Source of the DNA: a bacterium
GTDB lineage: Bacteria > Patescibacteria > Saccharimonadia > Saccharimonadales > UBA4665
Assembly: GCA_021778165.1 (NCBI GenBank)
Contig: JAJYCU010000020.1
Span: 1 to 7,871, forward strand
Direction of reading: 5' to 3'
Length of the DNA: 7,871 nucleotides
The notes beneath the pieces were generated by a model. That model did no database searches. It saw only the letters and a list, made by a program, of their open reading frames with translations, and was not told where the DNA came from. Positions within the stretch are counted from its first letter, which is position 1. The number at the start of each line of letters is the position of its first letter. Made by a program: the position numbers and the translations under genes. This document shows positions 5,985 to 7,871 of the stretch, piece by piece.

Positions 5985-5993
5985 TGTTAGTAT
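5985..5993 (+). promoter_or_regulatory. Possible extended -10 giving a leaderless start
   Basis: TGTTAGTAT has the TG of an extended -10 and four of six matches to TATAAT. It predicts transcription from about 6000, the A of the start codon. The same eleven bases ATGTTAGTATA occur at 3175-3185. No Shine-Dalgarno sequence precedes the gene, in keeping with a leaderless message. Confidence 0.35.
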
Positions 5994-5999
5994 ATAAGA

Positions 6000-6617
6000 A
6001 TGATTGAACAATTATTTGGGTCTAAAACTAGGGTTAAGTTGTTAAATTTATTTTTTGGTAATCCAAACAGGTCATTCTACGTAAGAGAAATAACTAGAAG
6101 AATAGATGAACAAATTAATTCCGTCCGAAGAGAGTTAGCTAATCTTTTGAGCATTGGGCTTATAAAATCCGAGAATACTAATAATAAAGTTTATTATGAG
6201 GTTAATCAAAAATATGAATTTTATATGCCATTAAAACAAATTTTTGGGGGCGATAATACTGTTAGTAATTCCAAAACTAATGATGATGTCAAAATTGAAG
6301 TATCTGAAGAATTTAAAAATCTTGATTTGAAATCTATCGGGCATATCGATCTAGCTTTATTTACAGGGCAATTTACTAGAGACGAATCAAGTGGCGTTGA
6401 TTTTTTCCTGATTGGGAATGTGAATTATAATGCGCTAAACAAATTTGTTACCGATTTAGAAAAATCCGAGAATAAGATTATTCGTTATACTGTTATGAGT
6501 TTAGCTGATTTCAATTACAGGAAACAAATTAAAGATAGATTTATTTCAGCGTTACTTAGCTCGAAAAAACAAGTATTAGTAGACTCTATTGGTTTAATAG
6601 AAATAATTGAGGAATAA
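6000..6617 (+). CDS. Winged-helix DNA-binding protein with nucleotidyltransferase-like C-terminal domain
   Basis: The 205-residue product has two parts. Residues 1-82 form a winged helix: LFGSKTRVKLLNLFF, then VREITRRI and the recognition helix INSVRRELANLLSIGLI, then a wing with KVYYEVN. After a polar linker (83-112), residues 113-195 resemble a small nucleotidyltransferase (MNT) fold, with TGQFTRDESSGVD at 122-134. The usual catalytic D-x-D reads G132-V-D134, so only one acidic residue remains and transfer activity is doubtful. A conserved-looking YTVMSLADFNYR (163-174) and DRFISALL (179-186) follow. I infer a transcription regulator with a ligand-sensing domain; its target is unknown. It has no Shine-Dalgarno sequence and may be leaderless. 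The MBL-fold gene follows after five bases. Confidence 0.85.
   Translation: MIEQLFGSKTRVKLLNLFFGNPNRSFYVREITRRIDEQINSVRRELANLLSIGLIKSENTNNKVYYEVNQKYEFYMPLKQIFGGDNTVSNSKTNDDVKIEVSEEFKNLDLKSIGHIDLALFTGQFTRDESSGVDFFLIGNVNYNALNKFVTDLEKSENKIIRYTVMSLADFNYRKQIKDRFISALLSSKKQVLVDSIGLIEIIEE
6609..6613 (+). promoter_or_regulatory. Shine-Dalgarno site of the MBL-fold gene
   Basis: GAGGA lies nine bases before ATG 6623, inside the end of the preceding gene. It is the clearest ribosome binding site in the rightward gene set and supports translation of the MBL-fold gene from a shared message. Confidence 0.7.
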
Positions 6618-6622
6618 AAAAA

Positions 6623-7237
6623 ATGGAACTGCAATTTTATGGCGGTAATGCGATAGTAATTAACATTAAAAACAGAAGATTTATTTTCGATAATTGGACA
6701 GCTTCAAAGTCGAATGACAAAATGAGCATTAAGCCTGATGACGTAGAGATATTTACAGAAATAAATCAAAAAGGTAAATCTAAATTATATTTTAATAGTC
6801 CTGGTGAATATGAGGTCTCTGATATATCAATAGTCGGCATACAATCAAAAGCTTTCAAGGAAAGTGAAGTTGATGTGACCATGTTTAAAATCATTTCAAA
6901 TGATTTTACCATTCTTATAACTGGTAATATAAATCCTAATATACCAGATAATGTTTTAGAAAAAATTGGTATTGTAGATGTTTTAATTGTCCCTGCTGGA
7001 GGTATGACATTAGTACCAAACCCTAATGATGTTTTGAAAATAATTAAATCAATTGAACCAAAGATTATTGTGCCTACGTATTATAAAACCAAAGAAAATA
7101 GTGGCCCAGATCTTTATGAGATTGAGGATATAATTTCTGAACTTGGTATGGAAGTAATTGAAAGAAATACAAAAATAAAACTAAAGAATAATGAATTAAG
7201 CGATAAGACTCAGTTGATAATTTTAGATCAATCTTAG
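6623..7237 (+). CDS. MBL-fold protein without metal ligands (predicted non-enzymatic)
   Basis: The 204 residues follow the UlaG/UPF0173-like metallo-beta-lactamase fold: MELQFYGGNAIVI at the start, SPGEYEVSDISIVGI (59-73), VDVLIVPAGG (118-127) and IEPKIIVPTYYKT (144-156). In active members the start has a GH motif, a HxHxDH follows, and later ligands sit in a GD or GH turn and in PxHYKT. Here these read GG, EIFTEINQK, TGN (100-102) and PTYYKT with Tyr153. The whole protein contains no histidine and no cysteine, so it cannot assemble the usual metal site. The fold motifs are otherwise well kept, which argues for a retained binding or structural role rather than decay. It is probably cotranscribed with the winged-helix gene. 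The stop codon overlaps that of convergent rpmB. Confidence 0.85.
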   Translation: MELQFYGGNAIVINIKNRRFIFDNWTASKSNDKMSIKPDDVEIFTEINQKGKSKLYFNSPGEYEVSDISIVGIQSKAFKESEVDVTMFKIISNDFTILITGNINPNIPDNVLEKIGIVDVLIVPAGGMTLVPNPNDVLKIIKSIEPKIIVPTYYKTKENSGPDLYEIEDIISELGMEVIERNTKIKLKNNELSDKTQLIILDQS

Positions 7238-7449
7238 TTTATGTCTTTTGAGTAACTTGACTGTAATATGCCTTTTTTCTTCAAAGTTCTAATAGCTTGA
7301 GTGCTCATTTTAAGGGATATTTTTTTACCATCAATAATGATAGTTTTATTCTGTAGATTTGGTTTCCAAACTTTTTTAGTATGACGTTGAGAAAAGCTAA
7401 CGTTGTTACCGAATTGTTTACCTTTGCCATTAATTACACACTTTTGCAT
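7234..7449 (-). CDS. rpmB: Large ribosomal subunit protein bL28
   Basis: This 71-residue protein of the large ribosomal subunit matches bL28 throughout: CVINGKGKQFGNNVS (4-18), the KKVWKPNLQ segment (25-33) and the C-terminal QAIRTLKKKGI (51-61). Only one cysteine (C4) of the CxxC pairs found in zinc-binding versions is present, so it is a zinc-free type. A good ribosome binding site AAAGGA precedes ATG 7449 at about ten bases. The gene is transcribed from its own promoter and converges on the MBL-fold gene, with the two stop codons overlapping in TTAG (7234-7237). Confidence 0.96.
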   Translation of the reverse strand: MQKCVINGKGKQFGNNVSFSQRHTKKVWKPNLQNKTIIIDGKKISLKMSTQAIRTLKKKGILQSSYSKDIN

Positions 7450-7494
7450 TTCGATATATTCCTTTAATTAGTATAAAAACAATAATTTACTTAT

Positions 7495-7524
7495 ATTTTA
7501 ATATAAAACACCTTAGTTAGTCAA
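7495..7524 (-). promoter_or_regulatory. rpmB promoter
   Basis: On the minus strand, TTGACT (7524-7519, five of six matches) and TAAAAT (7500-7495, five of six) are separated by 18 bases. They predict a start of transcription near 7488 and a leader of about 39 bases. This is the best paired -35/-10 in the window. Confidence 0.65.
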
Positions 7525-7574
7525 TTTTATTTATATAACAAATAATAATTTTTCAAAAAACAATAATTATTAAC

Positions 7575-7583
7575 TGGTATAAT
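7575..7583 (+). promoter_or_regulatory. Extended -10 promoter of the M50 peptidase gene
   Basis: TGGTATAAT is a perfect extended -10. Transcription should begin near 7590, only about four bases before the ATG at 7594, so the message is leaderless or nearly so. No good -35 is seen; the upstream region is an A run. It is divergent from the rpmB promoter. Confidence 0.65.
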
Positions 7584-7593
7584 ATACATAATA

Positions 7594-7871
7594 ATGTTCT
7601 TAAATTTATCAGGTTTTAATTTAGTCTATTTACTAGTCGCTATAGTAATATCTCTAACAATCCATGAAGCTATGCATGGCTACGTAGCACATTGGTTGGG
7701 CGACATGACGGCTTACCATTCTGGGAGATTAACCTTAAACCCATTAAAGCATATCGATCTTACAACTACAGTTTTTTTACCGATAATTTTGATATCTTTA
7801 GGCTTACAACCATTTTTTGCGGCTAAACCGGTTCCTTTTGACTCACATAATGTAAAATATGGCGATTTTGG
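7594..7871 (+). CDS. M50 family (site-2-protease-like) membrane metallopeptidase, 3' end cut
   Basis: The first 92 residues are present and the frame is open to the window edge. After a hydrophobic helix (about 7-23), the zinc-binding HEAMH motif appears (H24, E25, H28), followed by GYVAHWLGD, then GRLTLNPLKHIDLTTT (44-59), a second hydrophobic stretch (59-77) and AKPVPFDSHNVKYGDF. These are hallmarks of M50B peptidases, intramembrane zinc proteases of the site-2 protease type; the third zinc ligand should lie beyond the window. ATG 7594 sits about eleven bases after a TATAAT box with no Shine-Dalgarno sequence, which suggests a near-leaderless start. The substrate cannot be inferred. It is divergent from rpmB. 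Confidence 0.88.
   Translation, partial: MFLNLSGFNLVYLLVAIVISLTIHEAMHGYVAHWLGDMTAYHSGRLTLNPLKHIDLTTTVFLPIILISLGLQPFFAAKPVPFDSHNVKYGDF

Noticed and set aside
1..7871. TGA recoded to glycine, as in Absconditabacteria and Gracilibacteria
   Set aside because: The long genes are rich in glycine yet contain no in-frame TGA, and all reach natural TAA or TAG ends.
1..7871. CRISPR arrays, insertion sequences or prophage genes
   Set aside because: No spaced direct repeats, transposase-like product or terminal inverted repeats are seen; the content is core housekeeping genes.

Overview
The window is AT-rich, compact bacterial DNA. Several gene products look like those of the Patescibacteria/CPR, and most like Saccharibacteria (TM7). 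The clues are a threonyl-tRNA synthetase that starts directly at its editing domain, a compact MiaA, a winged-helix/nucleotidyltransferase-like protein followed by a metal-less MBL-fold protein, and a family 2 glycosyltransferase preceded by a small three-helix membrane protein. This placement rests on recalled family resemblance, not on a search. The standard code fits: the long genes contain no in-frame TGA, and all nine complete genes stop at TAA or TAG.

Layout. 1-134 holds the 3' part of tRNA-Thr(CGT) and a complete tRNA-Gly(CCC), two bases apart. 181-2131 holds the small membrane protein and the glycosyltransferase. nrdR runs back towards them (2526-2128), and the stop codons of the convergent pair overlap in one CTAG. 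Further right on the minus strand, a short TTG-start gene (2800-2642) has its own terminator and looks like a divergent ribosomal protein bS21. tRNA-Val(GAC) lies divergently at 2868-2944, followed by a strong terminator. A 379-base gap (2945-3323) then holds overlapping inverted repeats, a small GC-rich island that ends in a very good intrinsic terminator (a candidate small RNA), and the thrS promoter.

From 3324 rightwards come thrS, miaA, the winged-helix regulator-like gene and the MBL-fold gene. rpmB (7449-7234) converges on the last of these, again with overlapping stop codons. The rpmB promoter is divergent from that of a site-2-protease-like M50 peptidase, which begins at 7594 and is cut by the window end.

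Function. Most of the window serves translation: three tRNAs, ThrRS, MiaA (tRNA A37 prenylation), bL28 and the bS21-like protein. nrdR is a repressor of ribonucleotide reductase genes. The glycosyltransferase pair and the M50 protease act at the membrane. The winged-helix and MBL-fold genes are paired, and both have lost catalytic residues, so they look like regulatory or binding proteins. The most interesting points are the histidine-free MBL fold, the candidate small RNA with alternative hairpins upstream of thrS, the reduced MiaA and NrdR, and the repeated overlap of convergent stop codons.
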